NCBI RefSeq assembly: GCF_036192275.1
Contig: NZ_CP108088.1
Location: 4,527,501 to 4,591,500 of the forward strand
Direction: 5' to 3'
From: Streptomyces sp. NBC_00250
GTDB taxonomy: Bacteria; Actinomycetota; Actinomycetes; Streptomycetales; Streptomycetaceae
DNA: 64,000 nucleotides
Under the pieces are notes generated by a model. The model was not told the DNA's origin. It worked only from the letters and a program-made list of their open reading frames with translations, and did no database searches. Shown here piece by piece: positions 16,748 through 25,092 of this stretch (positions are counted from its first letter, which is position 1; the number at the start of each line of letters is the position of its first letter). The position numbers and the translations under genes were made by a program.

Positions 16748-16883
16748 AAGGCCCCGGCGCGCTCGGGGCGCGGCCGGGGCCTTCTTCCGTGGGGACGGGG
16801 CCAGGGCGGGGATCCAGGGCAAGAAGCCAGGACGGGAAGCTAGGACGGGGGGAGCGGCATCGGGGGGACAAGCCGCTCCCCCC
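16748..16883. other. Gene-free stretch with stacked hairpins
   Basis: Between the tRNA terminator and 17143 I see no supported gene. AAGGCCCCGG/CCGGGGCCTT (16748-16757 and 16774-16783) and GGGGGGAGCGGC/GCCGCTCCCCCC (16847-16858 and 16872-16883) are perfect stems. They could be extra terminators or parts of a small RNA. Confidence 0.4.
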
Positions 16884-17142
16884 GATGAGAACCGGTCCTA
16901 CAAGTCCTGCGCCGCAGTCAGGGGGAAGCTTGCGGCGCGGACCCCGCAGTGCGGGCCGGTTCCAGGAGCCCTTCGGATTCCTGCCAGATCCTCCGGGCTC
17001 GACATCCATCCTGCTCGCCCGTCACTCTTCCGGGGGGCGGCAAAAGGCCTCGATCACCGGGCCCTTGGTCCATAAAGCCTCGGTTAGAGTGGCGCGGTCG
17101 TACGGCGGGGGAACAGGCGGGGGAACAGGGGAGGACTGGGCA

Positions 17143-17307
17143 ATGGTGCAAGCGAAGAAGGTCGCGCTGTACGCGGTCGTGGTCTTTGTGCTGTACACGA
17201 TCGTCACGTCCCCGGCCCGGGCGGCCGATCTGGTGCAGGTAGGGTTCGAGGGCATTTCCAGCGCCGCCCAGGGTGTCGGCGAGTTCATGACCGAACTCAT
17301 CAACTAG
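17143..17307 (+). CDS. Small exported or membrane-anchored peptide
   Basis: Protein of 54 residues. MVQAKKVALYAVVVFVLYTIVTSPARAAD is a hydrophobic helix with a positively charged start and an ARAAD-like signal peptidase site near residue 28; the rest, LVQVGFEGISSAAQGVGEFMTELIN, is amphipathic. ATG 17143 has a GGGGAGGA ribosome site. It sits 10 bp before the Dabb gene on the same strand, so the two are probably cotranscribed. It appears in other Streptomyces near sigF as far as I recall; the function is unknown. Confidence 0.75.
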   Translation: MVQAKKVALYAVVVFVLYTIVTSPARAADLVQVGFEGISSAAQGVGEFMTELIN

Positions 17308-17317
17308 GAGCCCTTTC

Positions 17318-17611
17318 GTGATCCGCCATCTGGTCCTCTTCAAGCTCAACGACGGCGTCGCACGCGACGAGCCGCGTGTCGTCGCCGGTGTCGAGGCGTT
17401 CCGCGCGCTCGGCGACCAGATTCCGGAGCTCCGCTTCTGGGAGTGCGACTGGAACATCACGGACCGGCCGATCGCGTACGACTTCGCCATCAACTCGGCC
17501 GTCGAGGACACGGACGCGCTCCAGCGCTACCTGGACCACCCCGCGCACCAGGCGGGTGTCGCCCAGTGGCGCGAGTTCGCCACCTGGGTGATCGCGGACT
17601 ACGCGTTCTAG
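17318..17611 (+). CDS. Dabb (stress-responsive A/B barrel) domain protein
   Basis: Protein of 97 residues with the dimeric alpha/beta barrel fold. It begins MIRHLVLFKLNDGV and contains IPELRFWECDWNIT and LQRYLDHPAHQAGVAQW, both hallmarks of the family. The family has diverse or unknown activities, from cyclases to stress proteins, and the substrate cannot be read here. The start is GTG 17318 with AGGAG just upstream in the preceding gene's stop region. A strong T-tailed hairpin follows. Confidence 0.85.
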   Translation: MIRHLVLFKLNDGVARDEPRVVAGVEAFRALGDQIPELRFWECDWNITDRPIAYDFAINSAVEDTDALQRYLDHPAHQAGVAQWREFATWVIADYAF

Positions 17612-17646
17612 TCCGTTCCGCGCCGGGGATCGACCAGATGCCCCGC

Positions 17647-17679
17647 AGGCCCTCCACCGTCGGGGTGGGGGGCCTTTTT
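17647..17679 (+). terminator. Rho-independent terminator after the Dabb gene
   Basis: AGGCCCTCCACC pairs with GGTGGGGGGCCT (one T-G pair) around a 5-nt loop and is followed directly by TTTTT. This is the clearest classical terminator in the window. Confidence 0.9.
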
Positions 17680-17849
17680 CGTCCGCGATTCCGTGCGTGA
17701 CCTCCCCTTTTTCCGCCAACATGCCCTCAACACGTGGCTATGCGGTGCTTGCACACAGTGGACATGTCTTGTGATGCTATGACCGCTTTTGACGGATGAG
17801 TTGACCGTAGTTGACCCAGTCGACCAGCAAGACCAGCCAAAGGGGTGGC

Positions 17850-18701
17850 GTGAACGTGCCGGCCAGTACAGCGCCTCAAGTCCCGCCCCAGCACGAGGCA
17901 GGCGGCGCGGAGACCCCTCGCCCCCGGCCCCAGAGCACCCGCGGCGCCGACACCCGCGCCCTCACCCAGGTGCTCTTCGGGCAGCTCAAGAACCTGGAAC
18001 CGGGCACTCCGGAGCACCACCGGGTGCGCGGGGCCCTCATCGAGGCCAACCTCCCCCTCGTGCGGTACGCGGCGGCCCGCTTCCGCTCCCGCAACGAGCC
18101 GATGGAGGACGTCGTCCAGGTCGGCACCATCGGCCTCATCAACGCCATCGACCGCTTCGACCCCGACCGTGGCGTCCAGTTCCCGACCTTCGCCATGCCG
18201 ACGGTCGTCGGCGAGATCAAGCGGTACTTCCGCGACAACGTCCGCACCGTGCACGTGCCGCGCCGGCTGCACGAGCTGTGGGTCCAGGTGAACGGCGCCA
18301 CCGAGGACCTGACGACCGCTCACGGCCGCTCTCCCACGACCGCCGAGATCGCCGAGCGGCTGCGGATCGGCGAGGACGAGGTGCTCGCCTGCATCGAGGC
18401 CGGACGCTCGTACCACGCGACCTCCCTGGAGGCCGCACAGGAGGGCGACGGGCTGCCCGGGCTGCTCGACCGGCTCGGCTACGAGGACCCCGCCCTGGCC
18501 GGTGTCGAGCACCGCGACCTCGTCCGGCACCTGCTCGTACAACTGCCCGAGCGGGAGCAGCGGATCCTCATGCTGCGCTACTACAGCAACTTGACCCAGT
18601 CTCAGATCAGCCAGGAACTCGGCGTCTCCCAGATGCACGTGTCAAGGCTCCTCGCCCGCAGCTTCGCGCGTTTGAGATCCGCAAACAGAATCGAGGCGTA
18701 A
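17850..18701 (+). CDS. sigF: Sporulation sigma factor SigF
   Basis: RNA polymerase sigma factor of the SigB/SigF/SigG group, 283 residues. It closely matches my memory of S. coelicolor SigF, required late in spore maturation. The N-terminal Pro/Gln/Ala-rich tail is followed by region 2 ([20 protein letters not shown] then [19 protein letters not shown]), region 3 and the region 4 helix-turn-helix ([20 protein letters not shown]). Start: GTG 17850 is 4 nt after AGGGG; GTG 17856 (MPASTAPQ) is equally possible and fits the S. coelicolor protein start. sigN follows on the same strand after 235 bp. Part of region 2 is almost identical in DNA to sigN. Activity is probably held by an anti-sigma factor encoded elsewhere. 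Confidence 0.93.
   Translation: MNVPASTAPQVPPQHEAGGAETPRPRPQSTRGADTRALTQVLFGQLKNLEPGTPEHHRVRGALIEANLPLVRYAAARFRSRNEPMEDVVQVGTIGLINAIDRFDPDRGVQFPTFAMPTVVGEIKRYFRDNVRTVHVPRRLHELWVQVNGATEDLTTAHGRSPTTAEIAERLRIGEDEVLACIEAGRSYHATSLEAAQEGDGLPGLLDRLGYEDPALAGVEHRDLVRHLLVQLPEREQRILMLRYYSNLTQSQISQELGVSQMHVSRLLARSFARLRSANRIEA
18048..18142 (+). repeat. 95-bp near-identical tract, copy in sigF
   Basis: Covers codons for [12 protein letters not shown] through GTIGLI in sigma region 2. It differs from the sigN copy at 19186-19280 by a single base (GTC versus ATC), including all wobble positions. Confidence 0.95.
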
Positions 18702-18936
18702 CCGGAACGGGTAGACCGGTTCGGAGCAGTTCTGCGGCGCCCCAAATGCCGTACACCCCTTGTTTCCTGCGGATATGCACCCTCGCCTTGTCGACAAGTC
18801 ACTACAGCGTGTTGCCGACATGTGACATTCTGCTGGAACCGAGTTTGCCGCAGCCCCGCCGCCGGTATTCAGGTGGTGGCTGCGTTCCTCAGATGGTCGC
18901 GGCCACCGCGACCGTCCGCGACCTCAAGGGGGTGGC

Positions 18937-19842
18937 ATGTCCACAGAACTGGGCAGCTCGAAGGTGCTCACGCTCACGCCCGTTCCCGTGCCCGCGCAGA
19001 CGACGGCGCCGACCGCGACCGACAGCGCGGAGGCCTCGCCTCCGCCGATGGTCGTCACGTCGGGAGCCCTCGACACCCGCACCCTCTCGCGCTCCCTCTT
19101 CCTCCGGCTGCGCGCCCTCGACACCGAAGGCGCCGCCGCGGACAGCCCGGAGCGGACCTACGTCCGCGACACCCTGATCGAGCTCAACCTCCCCCTCGTG
19201 CGGTACGCGGCGGCCCGCTTCCGCTCCCGCAACGAGCCGATGGAGGACATCGTCCAGGTCGGCACCATCGGCCTCATCAAGGCGATCGACCGCTTCGACT
19301 GCGAACGGGGCGTGGAGTTCCCGACGTTCGCGATGCCGACGGTCGTCGGTGAGATCAAGCGCTTCTTCCGTGACACCTCGTGGTCCGTGCGCGTCCCGCG
19401 CCGGCTCCAGGAGCTGCGCCTCGCCCTCACCAAGGCCAGCGACGAGCTCGCCCAGAAGCTCGACCGCTCCCCGACCGTGCCCGAACTCGCCGCCGTGCTC
19501 GGGGTGTCGGAGGAGGACGTCGTCGACGGCCTCGCCGTGGGCAACGCGTACACCGCCTCCTCGCTCGACTCCCCCTCCCCCGAGGACGACGGCGGCGAGG
19601 GCTCGCTCGCCGACCGCCTCGGCTACGAGGACACGGCGCTCGAAGGCGTCGAGTACCGCGAGTCGCTCAAGCCGCTGCTCGCCAAACTCCCGCCCCGCGA
19701 GCGGCAGATCATCATGCTGCGCTTCTTCGCCAACATGACCCAGTCGCAGATCGGCGAGGAGGTCGGCATCTCCCAGATGCACGTCTCGCGGCTGCTCACC
19801 CGCACCCTCGCCCAGCTGCGCGAGGGCCTCATCGCGGACTGA
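18937..19842 (+). CDS. sigN: SigB/SigF-family sigma factor, SigN-like
   Basis: Second alternative sigma factor, 301 residues, immediately downstream of sigF as sigN is in S. coelicolor, where it acts in aerial development. Region 2 has [20 protein letters not shown] and [19 protein letters not shown]; region 3 has [20 protein letters not shown]; region 4 has [20 protein letters not shown]. The variable N-terminal 45 residues are Pro/Thr/Ala-rich. ATG 18937 follows AAGGGGG by 4-5 nt. The 235-bp gap from sigF suggests its own promoter. The name rests on gene order and similarity, not on a search. Confidence 0.88.
   Translation: MSTELGSSKVLTLTPVPVPAQTTAPTATDSAEASPPPMVVTSGALDTRTLSRSLFLRLRALDTEGAAADSPERTYVRDTLIELNLPLVRYAAARFRSRNEPMEDIVQVGTIGLIKAIDRFDCERGVEFPTFAMPTVVGEIKRFFRDTSWSVRVPRRLQELRLALTKASDELAQKLDRSPTVPELAAVLGVSEEDVVDGLAVGNAYTASSLDSPSPEDDGGEGSLADRLGYEDTALEGVEYRESLKPLLAKLPPRERQIIMLRFFANMTQSQIGEEVGISQMHVSRLLTRTLAQLREGLIAD
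19186..19280 (+). repeat. 95-bp near-identical tract, copy in sigN
   Basis: Partner of 18048-18142 with one mismatch. Flanking sigma-factor sequence is clearly more diverged at wobble sites. Confidence 0.95.
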
Positions 19843-19892
19843 GTTCCCCGAAGGGCTCCCTTACTGACGGATCGTCAGCCAGACTGGCGGCC

Positions 19893-20717
19893 ATGAGGCG
19901 AAGGAAGCCGGGACTCGTGGCGGTGGCGCTCTGCCTCGGCGGAGCGCTGACCGCCTGTGGCGGTGGAGGAGACGGCGAGGGGTACGCGGCGGTGGGCGCC
20001 GGCCCCTCCCCGGGCGGTGCGGGCACGCCCTCGGGCGCGGTCACGCTCGTCCCCCTGGACGGCCCCACGACGCGCGGGGACACGTCCAGCACGTCGTCGC
20101 CCTCGCCGGAACCGGAACCGGACCCGTCGGCCGTGCCGCCGCCGACGGGTGGGGACACAGCACCCCCGGGCACACCCGGGTCTTCCGGTGCGGACGCGAG
20201 TACGGGGTCCAGCGCGGGGACCGACACGGGTACGGGGTCGAGTGCGGCTCCGACGACCGCGCCGGGCGGCTCCGGCGGTACGCCCCCGGGTCCCGACGCC
20301 GGCGCCCCTCCCCGTACGCCCTCCGCACCGCCCTCCGAGCCCGCGCCCGGCACCGGCACCCCGGCGCCCACCACCCCCACCCCGGTCCCCACACCCGAGC
20401 CCACGCCCGGGCCCGCCGTGGTCACCGTCTCCGCGCCCGTGCTCGCCGACGGGGACCGGCGCTGGTGCGAGAAGGTGACCGTCACCTTCTCGAACAGTGG
20501 GGGTACGGCGGCGCGTTCGGGCACGGTCACCTTCGCCACGCATGTCATCGGCGCCCTCGGCGTCGACTGGGCGACGCTCACCTCCACCCAGCCGCTGCCG
20601 GCGCCGATCGCCGCCGGGACGGCGCGGACGGAGACGTACACCGTGTGCGTGGACTCCTGGCGGGTGCCGCTGGGGATGCGGATCGACACCCGGAAGGTCT
20701 CCGCTAGCTGGCAGTGA
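19893..20717 (+). CDS. Putative lipoprotein with Pro/Thr/Ser-rich stalk
   Basis: Protein of 274 residues. The lipoprotein signal ends in LGGALTAC (Cys about 22). Residues about 30-175 are a low-complexity Gly/Ser/Thr/Pro stalk, probably extended in the cell wall. The last 95 residues form a compact beta-rich domain (VVTVSAPVLADGDRRWCEKV to DTRKVSASWQ) with two cysteines, in CEKV and YTVCVDSW, that could pair. No family is recognised. The ATG at 19893 lies 50 bp after sigN; CTGACGGATCGTCAG in the gap is a weak hairpin. Its 3' end overlaps the convergent SDR gene by 14 bp. Confidence 0.8.
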   Translation: MRRRKPGLVAVALCLGGALTACGGGGDGEGYAAVGAGPSPGGAGTPSGAVTLVPLDGPTTRGDTSSTSSPSPEPEPDPSAVPPPTGGDTAPPGTPGSSGADASTGSSAGTDTGTGSSAAPTTAPGGSGGTPPGPDAGAPPRTPSAPPSEPAPGTGTPAPTTPTPVPTPEPTPGPAVVTVSAPVLADGDRRWCEKVTVTFSNSGGTAARSGTVTFATHVIGALGVDWATLTSTQPLPAPIAAGTARTETYTVCVDSWRVPLGMRIDTRKVSASWQ

Positions 20718-21642
20718 CGGGGAAGCGCACCCCTGTGAGGTCCTCCGAGACGCCCCAGAGCCGGCGGCCCGTCCCGGCGTCGGCCGCCGCCTCGGAGAGG
20801 CGGACCCGGGTCGGTGCGCCGCGCAGCTCGGCCATGCCGTCGGGGCCGATGAACTCGCCGCCCGCCAGGCCCGGTTCGGTCGCCGCGTACAGCTGCGGCA
20901 GCGCGCCCCTCTCCGGGCTCTGGGCGATGTGCGGGTTGCCGAGGTGAGTGAAGACCCAGCGCAGGAGGCCGGAGGTGTCCCGGATCTGGAGTCGGGTGGC
21001 GGTGTAGCCGGGATGGGCGAGCACCCCGCGGACCGGGCTGCCGGTCCCGGTCAGGCGCCGGTGGAGCTCCTGCCCGAAGACGGCGTTGGCGAACTTCGAC
21101 TGGTTGTAGAAGGCCATGGGCGCGTACCCGCGCTCACCGGCGAGGTCGTCGAAGCGGAGGCGGCCCTGCCGGTGGTTGATCGAGCTGACCGTGACCACCC
21201 GGGGGTCCCGCCCCGCGGCGAGCAGATCGAGCAGCAGCCCGGTGAGCGCGAAGTGGCCGAGGTGGTTGGTGGCGAACTGGAGCTCGTGCCCCTGGGGGCT
21301 GAGGGTGCGGGGCGGAGCCATCACGCCCGCGTTGTTGACCAGTACGTCCAGGCGGTCGTGCTCCTCGCGCATCCGGCCCGCGAAGGCGCGTACCGAGTCG
21401 AGGTCCGCCAGGTCGAGCGGTCGTACGTCGAGGAGGTCCGGCGCGACTCCGGCCGCCACGAGCTCGTCGACGGCCCGGCGGCCCTTCTCCTCGTCCCGTA
21501 CGGCGAGGACCACGCGACCGCCCCGGCGGGCGAGCTCGCGGGTGGTGGCGAGGCCGAGACCGCTGTTGGCCCCGGTGACGACGAAGAGCCGCCCGGTCTG
21601 GTCCGGGATCCGGTCGGCGGTCCAGCTCTGCTTCTTGGTCAT
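20704..21642 (-). CDS. Short-chain dehydrogenase/reductase
   Basis: NAD(P)-dependent oxidoreductase of the retinol-dehydrogenase-like SDR group, 312 residues. Motifs: TGANSGLG cofactor loop (about 22-29), LVNNAGVM (about 100), catalytic Ser in VVTVSSINHR and YNQSK (Tyr and Lys about 178-182). ATG 21642 begins MTKKQSWTAD; a longer frame upstream adds 12 nonconserved residues. It is divergent from a TetR gene about 100 bp away, which probably controls it. The substrate is unknown; the group commonly reduces retinoid-like or steroid-like carbonyls, but many members are unassigned. Confidence 0.9.
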   Translation of the reverse strand: MTKKQSWTADRIPDQTGRLFVVTGANSGLGLATTRELARRGGRVVLAVRDEEKGRRAVDELVAAGVAPDLLDVRPLDLADLDSVRAFAGRMREEHDRLDVLVNNAGVMAPPRTLSPQGHELQFATNHLGHFALTGLLLDLLAAGRDPRVVTVSSINHRQGRLRFDDLAGERGYAPMAFYNQSKFANAVFGQELHRRLTGTGSPVRGVLAHPGYTATRLQIRDTSGLLRWVFTHLGNPHIAQSPERGALPQLYAATEPGLAGGEFIGPDGMAELRGAPTRVRLSEAAADAGTGRRLWGVSEDLTGVRFPVTAS

Positions 21643-21706
21643 GCGACACACGCTGCCGTTTGTGTCACCGAGTGTCAAGCACGCGTCTGAATGACGTAGA
21701 GGGGTC

Positions 21707-21736
21707 TTGGTGTCATCGGAGGCACCGCGTTACCAT
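21707..21736 (+). promoter_or_regulatory. Candidate promoter for leaderless tetR
   Basis: TTGGTG (21708-21713, -35-like) and TACCAT (21731-21736, -10-like) are spaced about 17-18 bp. The -10 element ends 6 bp before the GTG at 21743, so the transcript would begin at or next to the start codon. Confidence 0.4.
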
Positions 21737-21742
21737 TCCCCG

Positions 21743-22375
21743 GTGAGTACCCGCCCCGACACCGGCCCCGTCAGCCTGGCCCAGCGCAAACGTCAGCTCG
21801 TCGCGACCGAGCTCACCGAGGCGGCCCTCCAACTGCTCGCCCTCAAGGGCTTCGACGCGGTCACCGTCGACGAGATCGCGACCACCGCCGGGGTCTCCAA
21901 GCGGACCTTCTTCCGCTACTTCGCGTCCAAGGAGGACGTGGTCGTCCAGTTCCTGGCCGGGATGGGCGCCGACATGCGCGTCGGGCTCGCCGCCCGGCCC
22001 GCCGGGGAGCGCCCCTCCGAGGCACTCCTGCACGCCGTCTCCGTACCCCTGAAGACGTGCGGCGACCACGCCGAGCGCGCCCTGCCGGTGGTCCGGCTGA
22101 TCCTGCGGACCCCCGCACTGCTCGCCCGCCTCCTGGAGCACCAGGCACAGTGGCGCGAGGAACTGACGGAGGAGCTGGCGGTCCGGCTGGGGCGCGACCC
22201 CGGGGCCGACCTCTATCCCCGGCTGGCCGCGGGCATGGCACTGGCCGCGTTCGACGCCGTACTGCGCCGGTGGAGCGAGGGGGAGGACACGGAGAGCGCG
22301 GCGGACCCGGCCGCGCTGATCGGGGAGGCGTTCGCGGTCCTCGCGCCCGCGCTGGACTCCGTCACCCCGCGGTAG
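21743..22375 (+). CDS. TetR-family regulator, divergent from SDR
   Basis: Repressor of 210 residues. The helix-turn-helix reads LALKGFDAVTVDEIATTAGV then SKRTFFRYFASKEDVV (about 30-70), the pattern of the MftR-like TetR group. I chose GTG 21743 (MSTRPDTGPVSLAQRKRQ) because it begins at the usual distance before the motif and sits just after a good -10; TTG 21707 would add 12 residues. The divergent SDR gene is the likely target, and the gap contains repeated GTGTCA elements that may be operator halves. Confidence 0.87.
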   Translation: MSTRPDTGPVSLAQRKRQLVATELTEAALQLLALKGFDAVTVDEIATTAGVSKRTFFRYFASKEDVVVQFLAGMGADMRVGLAARPAGERPSEALLHAVSVPLKTCGDHAERALPVVRLILRTPALLARLLEHQAQWREELTEELAVRLGRDPGADLYPRLAAGMALAAFDAVLRRWSEGEDTESAADPAALIGEAFAVLAPALDSVTPR

Positions 22376-22388
22376 GAAACGAAAAGGC

Positions 22389-22419
22389 GGGCCGGGTCCG
22401 CGCGGTGCGGATCCGGCCC
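22389..22419 (+). terminator. Hairpin terminator after tetR
   Basis: GGGCCGGGTCCGC and GCGGATCCGGCCC form a 13-bp stem with one mismatch and a 5-nt loop, between the convergent tetR and small membrane-protein genes. Confidence 0.7.
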
Positions 22420-22447
22420 ACCCGGGGCTCGGTGAAGGACGGGTCGG

Positions 22448-22681
22448 TCAGCCCAGGGCCAGCCACGCGACGGCCGCCAGGACGACGATCACCGCGACCA
22501 CTCCGACGATCAGGCCGACCTTCGGACCACCCGACGACGTGGCCGCGGCCTGCGGCTGCCGCTGCTGCGGGGCGCCCTCGTCGACGAAGGCGCGGAACAT
22601 CTGGGTGCTGCCGGCGGGGTCGTTGTAGGAGCCCTCGGGGCCCTGGCCCTGGCCGTACGGTGCTTGGGGGTTGTGTGCCAT
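22448..22681 (-). CDS. Small C-terminally anchored membrane protein
   Basis: Protein of 77 residues. The N-terminal 50 residues are Gln/Gly/Pro-rich and cytoplasmic (YGQGQGPEGSYNDPAGSTQM, FRAFVDEGAPQQRQ); a single transmembrane helix (VGLIVGVVAVIVVLAAVAWL) occupies the C-terminus, as in tail-anchored proteins. The ATG is 22681. I recall similar short proteins in many Streptomyces, always hypothetical. No operon partner: it converges on tetR and is divergent from marR. Confidence 0.75.
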   Translation of the reverse strand: MAHNPQAPYGQGQGPEGSYNDPAGSTQMFRAFVDEGAPQQRQPQAAATSSGGPKVGLIVGVVAVIVVLAAVAWLALG

Positions 22682-22818
22682 GGGTCAGGACCCTAGCGAA
22701 GTACGGGTGACGGGCCCAAGCCCCGTACCCCGACCTCGGCGGAAGCATCCGCGACCCACACCTCCGCTCCACCTTTGCCGATTCTTTAGCGCTGTTTGAC
22801 CGATTTAGTTTGCCTGGA

Positions 22819-22853
22819 GCAACCATCCATCTCTATGGTTGCCCTAAGCAACA
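22819..22853. promoter_or_regulatory. MarR operator (overlapping inverted repeats)
   Basis: GCAACCAT and ATGGTTGC are perfect arms 8 bp apart (22819-22842). GTTGC-CCTAA-GCAAC (22839-22853) overlaps the right arm. Both lie just before the marR start, the usual site of MarR autorepression of a regulator-pump operon. Confidence 0.7.
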
Positions 22854-22871
22854 ACATCTACGGAGTGCCTG

Positions 22872-23363
22872 ATGTACGGCTCGACGGACCGCTCGGTGGA
22901 CAGCTCGACGGACAGCTCGACGGACCGAGGCAATCGCTACGAGAACCTCGCCCGCCAGGTGAGCGCCATCGGAGCGGTGAAGCGCGGCCTCGCGCGGGTC
23001 CTGCCCACCGAGTGCCCCAGCGGATCCGCCATCGTCCTCGCCCTGCTCAACCACCACGGCGACATGCGGATGGGCCGGGTGTCCGAACTCATGGCCGTCG
23101 ACATGTCGGTCAGCAGCCGCCACGTGGCCCACACCGTGGACCGCGGCTGGGTCGAGCGACTGCCCGATCCCGCCGACAAACGCTCCCGCATCCTGCACCT
23201 GACCCGGGCGGGCGAAGACATGCTCGCCGTCCTCGACCGACGGCTGACCGACATGCTCGCCCGCACCCTCGCGGAGTGGTCCGACGACGACGTCGAACTG
23301 CTCACCACCCTGCTCGCCCGCCTCCGCGATTCCTTCGGGGACTGCCGGGCCCACCACGCTTGA
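22872..23363 (+). CDS. MarR-family transcriptional regulator
   Basis: Winged helix-turn-helix repressor of 163 residues. The core runs from RYENLARQVSAIGAVKRGLA through MGRVSELMAVDMSVSSRHVA, GWVERLPDPADKRSRILHLT to the C-terminal dimer helix. The first 20 residues are a Ser/Thr/Asp repeat (SVDSSTDSSTDR) encoded by tandem 12-bp units, so the true start could be slightly downstream. It is followed after 15 bp by a DHA2 pump gene, a standard MarR-pump operon, with inverted-repeat operators upstream. Confidence 0.88.
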   Translation: MYGSTDRSVDSSTDSSTDRGNRYENLARQVSAIGAVKRGLARVLPTECPSGSAIVLALLNHHGDMRMGRVSELMAVDMSVSSRHVAHTVDRGWVERLPDPADKRSRILHLTRAGEDMLAVLDRRLTDMLARTLAEWSDDDVELLTTLLARLRDSFGDCRAHHA

Positions 23364-23378
23364 GAACGAAGGAACTTG

Positions 23379-25010
23379 ATGGCTACGACCACCACACCAG
23401 AGACCGGTGTGAGCGGCGGGAGCGCCAAGCAGGGGGACACCGCCTCCGGCGGCGCCCCGATGACGCACAAGCAGATCATGGAGGCGCTGTCCGGGCTGCT
23501 GCTCGGCATGTTCGTCGCCATCCTGTCCTCGACGATCGTCTCCAACGCCCTCCCCCAGATCATCACCGACCTGGGCGGCGGCCAGTCCGCCTACACCTGG
23601 GTGGTCACCGCCGCGCTGCTCTCGATGACCGCGACCACCCCGCTCTGGGGCAAGCTCGCGGACCTCTTCTCCAAGAAGCTGCTCGTCCAGATAGCCCTGG
23701 TCATCTACGTGGCGGGCTCGGTCGTCGCCGGCCTCTCGCAGAGCACCGGCATGCTCATCGCCTGCCGTGTCGTCCAGGGCATCGGCGTCGGCGGTCTGAC
23801 CGCCCTCTCCCAGATCATCCTGGCCGCGATGATCGCCCCGCGTGAGCGCGGGCGCTACAGCGGCTACCTCGGCGCGACCTTCGCCGTCGCCACCGTCGGC
23901 GGCCCGCTGCTCGGCGGCGTCATCACCGACACCGACTGGCTCGGCTGGCGCTGGTGCTTCTACGTGGGCGTGCCCTTCGCGATCATCGCGCTGATCGTCC
24001 TGCAGAAGACCCTCAAGCTCCCCGTCGTGAAGCGCAAGGTCAAGGTCGACTGGGCCGGCGCCTTCTTCATCAGCGCCGCCGTCTCCCTGCTCCTCATCTG
24101 GGTCACCTTCGCGGGCGACAAGTACGACTGGATGTCCTGGCAGACGGCCGTGATGGTGCTCGGCGCGATCGCACTCGGCGGTATCTTCCTGATCGTCGAG
24201 TCGAAGGCGAGCGAGCCGATCATCCCGCTCCGCCTCTTCCGCAACCGCACGATCACCCTCGCCTCGCTCGCCTCGCTCTTCGTGGGTGTCGCGATGTTCG
24301 CTGGCACGGTCTTCTTCAGCCAGTACTTCCAGCTGGCGCGGAACGAGTCGCCGACGATGTCCGGCGTCCTCACCATCCCGATGATCGCGGGCCTGTTCGT
24401 CTCCTCCACCGTCTCGGGTCTGATCATCACCAAGACCGGCCGCTGGAAGGCGTGGCTGGTCAGCGGCGGCGCCCTCGCCGCGGGCGGTCTCGGCCTGCTC
24501 GGCACGATCCGCTACGACACGACGTACTGGCACATCGCGCTGTTCATGGCGGTCCTCGGCCTCGGCCTCGGCATGATGATGCAGAACCTGGTGCTCTGCA
24601 CCCAGAACCAGGTGGCCCCCGCCGACCTCGGCGCCGCCTCCTCCGTCGTCACCTTCTTCCGCTCCCTGGGCGGTGCGATCGGTGTCTCGGCGCTCGGCGC
24701 GGTCATGGCCCACCGGGTCACGGACTACGTCAAGGAGGGCCTGGCCGAGCTCGGCCCGAAGGCCGCGGCCGCCATGGGCCAGGGCGGCTCGGGCGGCGGG
24801 ATCCCCGACATGGACAAGCTGCCGGCCCCGATCCGCACGGTCATGGAGAGCGCGTACGGGCACGGCGTCGGCGACGTCTTCCTCTACTCGGCGCCGTTCG
24901 CGCTGCTGGCCTTCGTGGTGACGCTCTTCATCAAGGAAGTCGCCCTGAAGAGCAGCTCGGTGAAGGCCGACGAGAAGCCGGTGGCCGCGGAGGCCGTCGC
25001 GGAGGCCTAG
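23379..25010 (+). CDS. DHA2-family MFS efflux pump (MarR-linked)
   Basis: Fourteen-TM drug:proton antiporter, 543 residues. TM1 carries FVAILSSTIVSNALPQIITD, loop 2-3 has GKLADLFSKK, TM4 has RVVQGIGVGGL, and TM5 (motif C) has GATFAVATVGGPLLGG. A Gly/Lys/Met loop (MGQGGSGGGIPDMDKLP) precedes the last helix. ATG 23379 has GAAGGA just upstream. It is coupled to marR and likely induced by phenolic or amphipathic drugs that release MarR; the substrate is unproven. Confidence 0.93.
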   Translation: MATTTTPETGVSGGSAKQGDTASGGAPMTHKQIMEALSGLLLGMFVAILSSTIVSNALPQIITDLGGGQSAYTWVVTAALLSMTATTPLWGKLADLFSKKLLVQIALVIYVAGSVVAGLSQSTGMLIACRVVQGIGVGGLTALSQIILAAMIAPRERGRYSGYLGATFAVATVGGPLLGGVITDTDWLGWRWCFYVGVPFAIIALIVLQKTLKLPVVKRKVKVDWAGAFFISAAVSLLLIWVTFAGDKYDWMSWQTAVMVLGAIALGGIFLIVESKASEPIIPLRLFRNRTITLASLASLFVGVAMFAGTVFFSQYFQLARNESPTMSGVLTIPMIAGLFVSSTVSGLIITKTGRWKAWLVSGGALAAGGLGLLGTIRYDTTYWHIALFMAVLGLGLGMMMQNLVLCTQNQVAPADLGAASSVVTFFRSLGGAIGVSALGAVMAHRVTDYVKEGLAELGPKAAAAMGQGGSGGGIPDMDKLPAPIRTVMESAYGHGVGDVFLYSAPFALLAFVVTLFIKEVALKSSSVKADEKPVAAEAVAEA

Positions 25011-25056
25011 AAAGACTCCCGGGCGCGCTTCGAGCGGAGGCGCGGCCGGGTCCAGT

Positions 25057-25092
25057 ACGGAGCGGCGGGCAGGGGACGGCCCGCCGCTCCGT
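25057..25092. terminator. Convergent terminator hairpin
   Basis: ACGGAGCGGCGGGC and GCCCGCCGCTCCGT form a perfect 14-bp stem with an 8-nt loop. It ends the pump transcript and touches the stop codon of the convergent tetR. Confidence 0.85.

Noticed and set aside
16594..17307. Frame MSERPKELASKASVAQV across tRNA-Ser
   Set aside because: It reads through the tRNA-Ser(CGA) gene and its terminator, a common misprediction; only the downstream 54-residue gene is kept.
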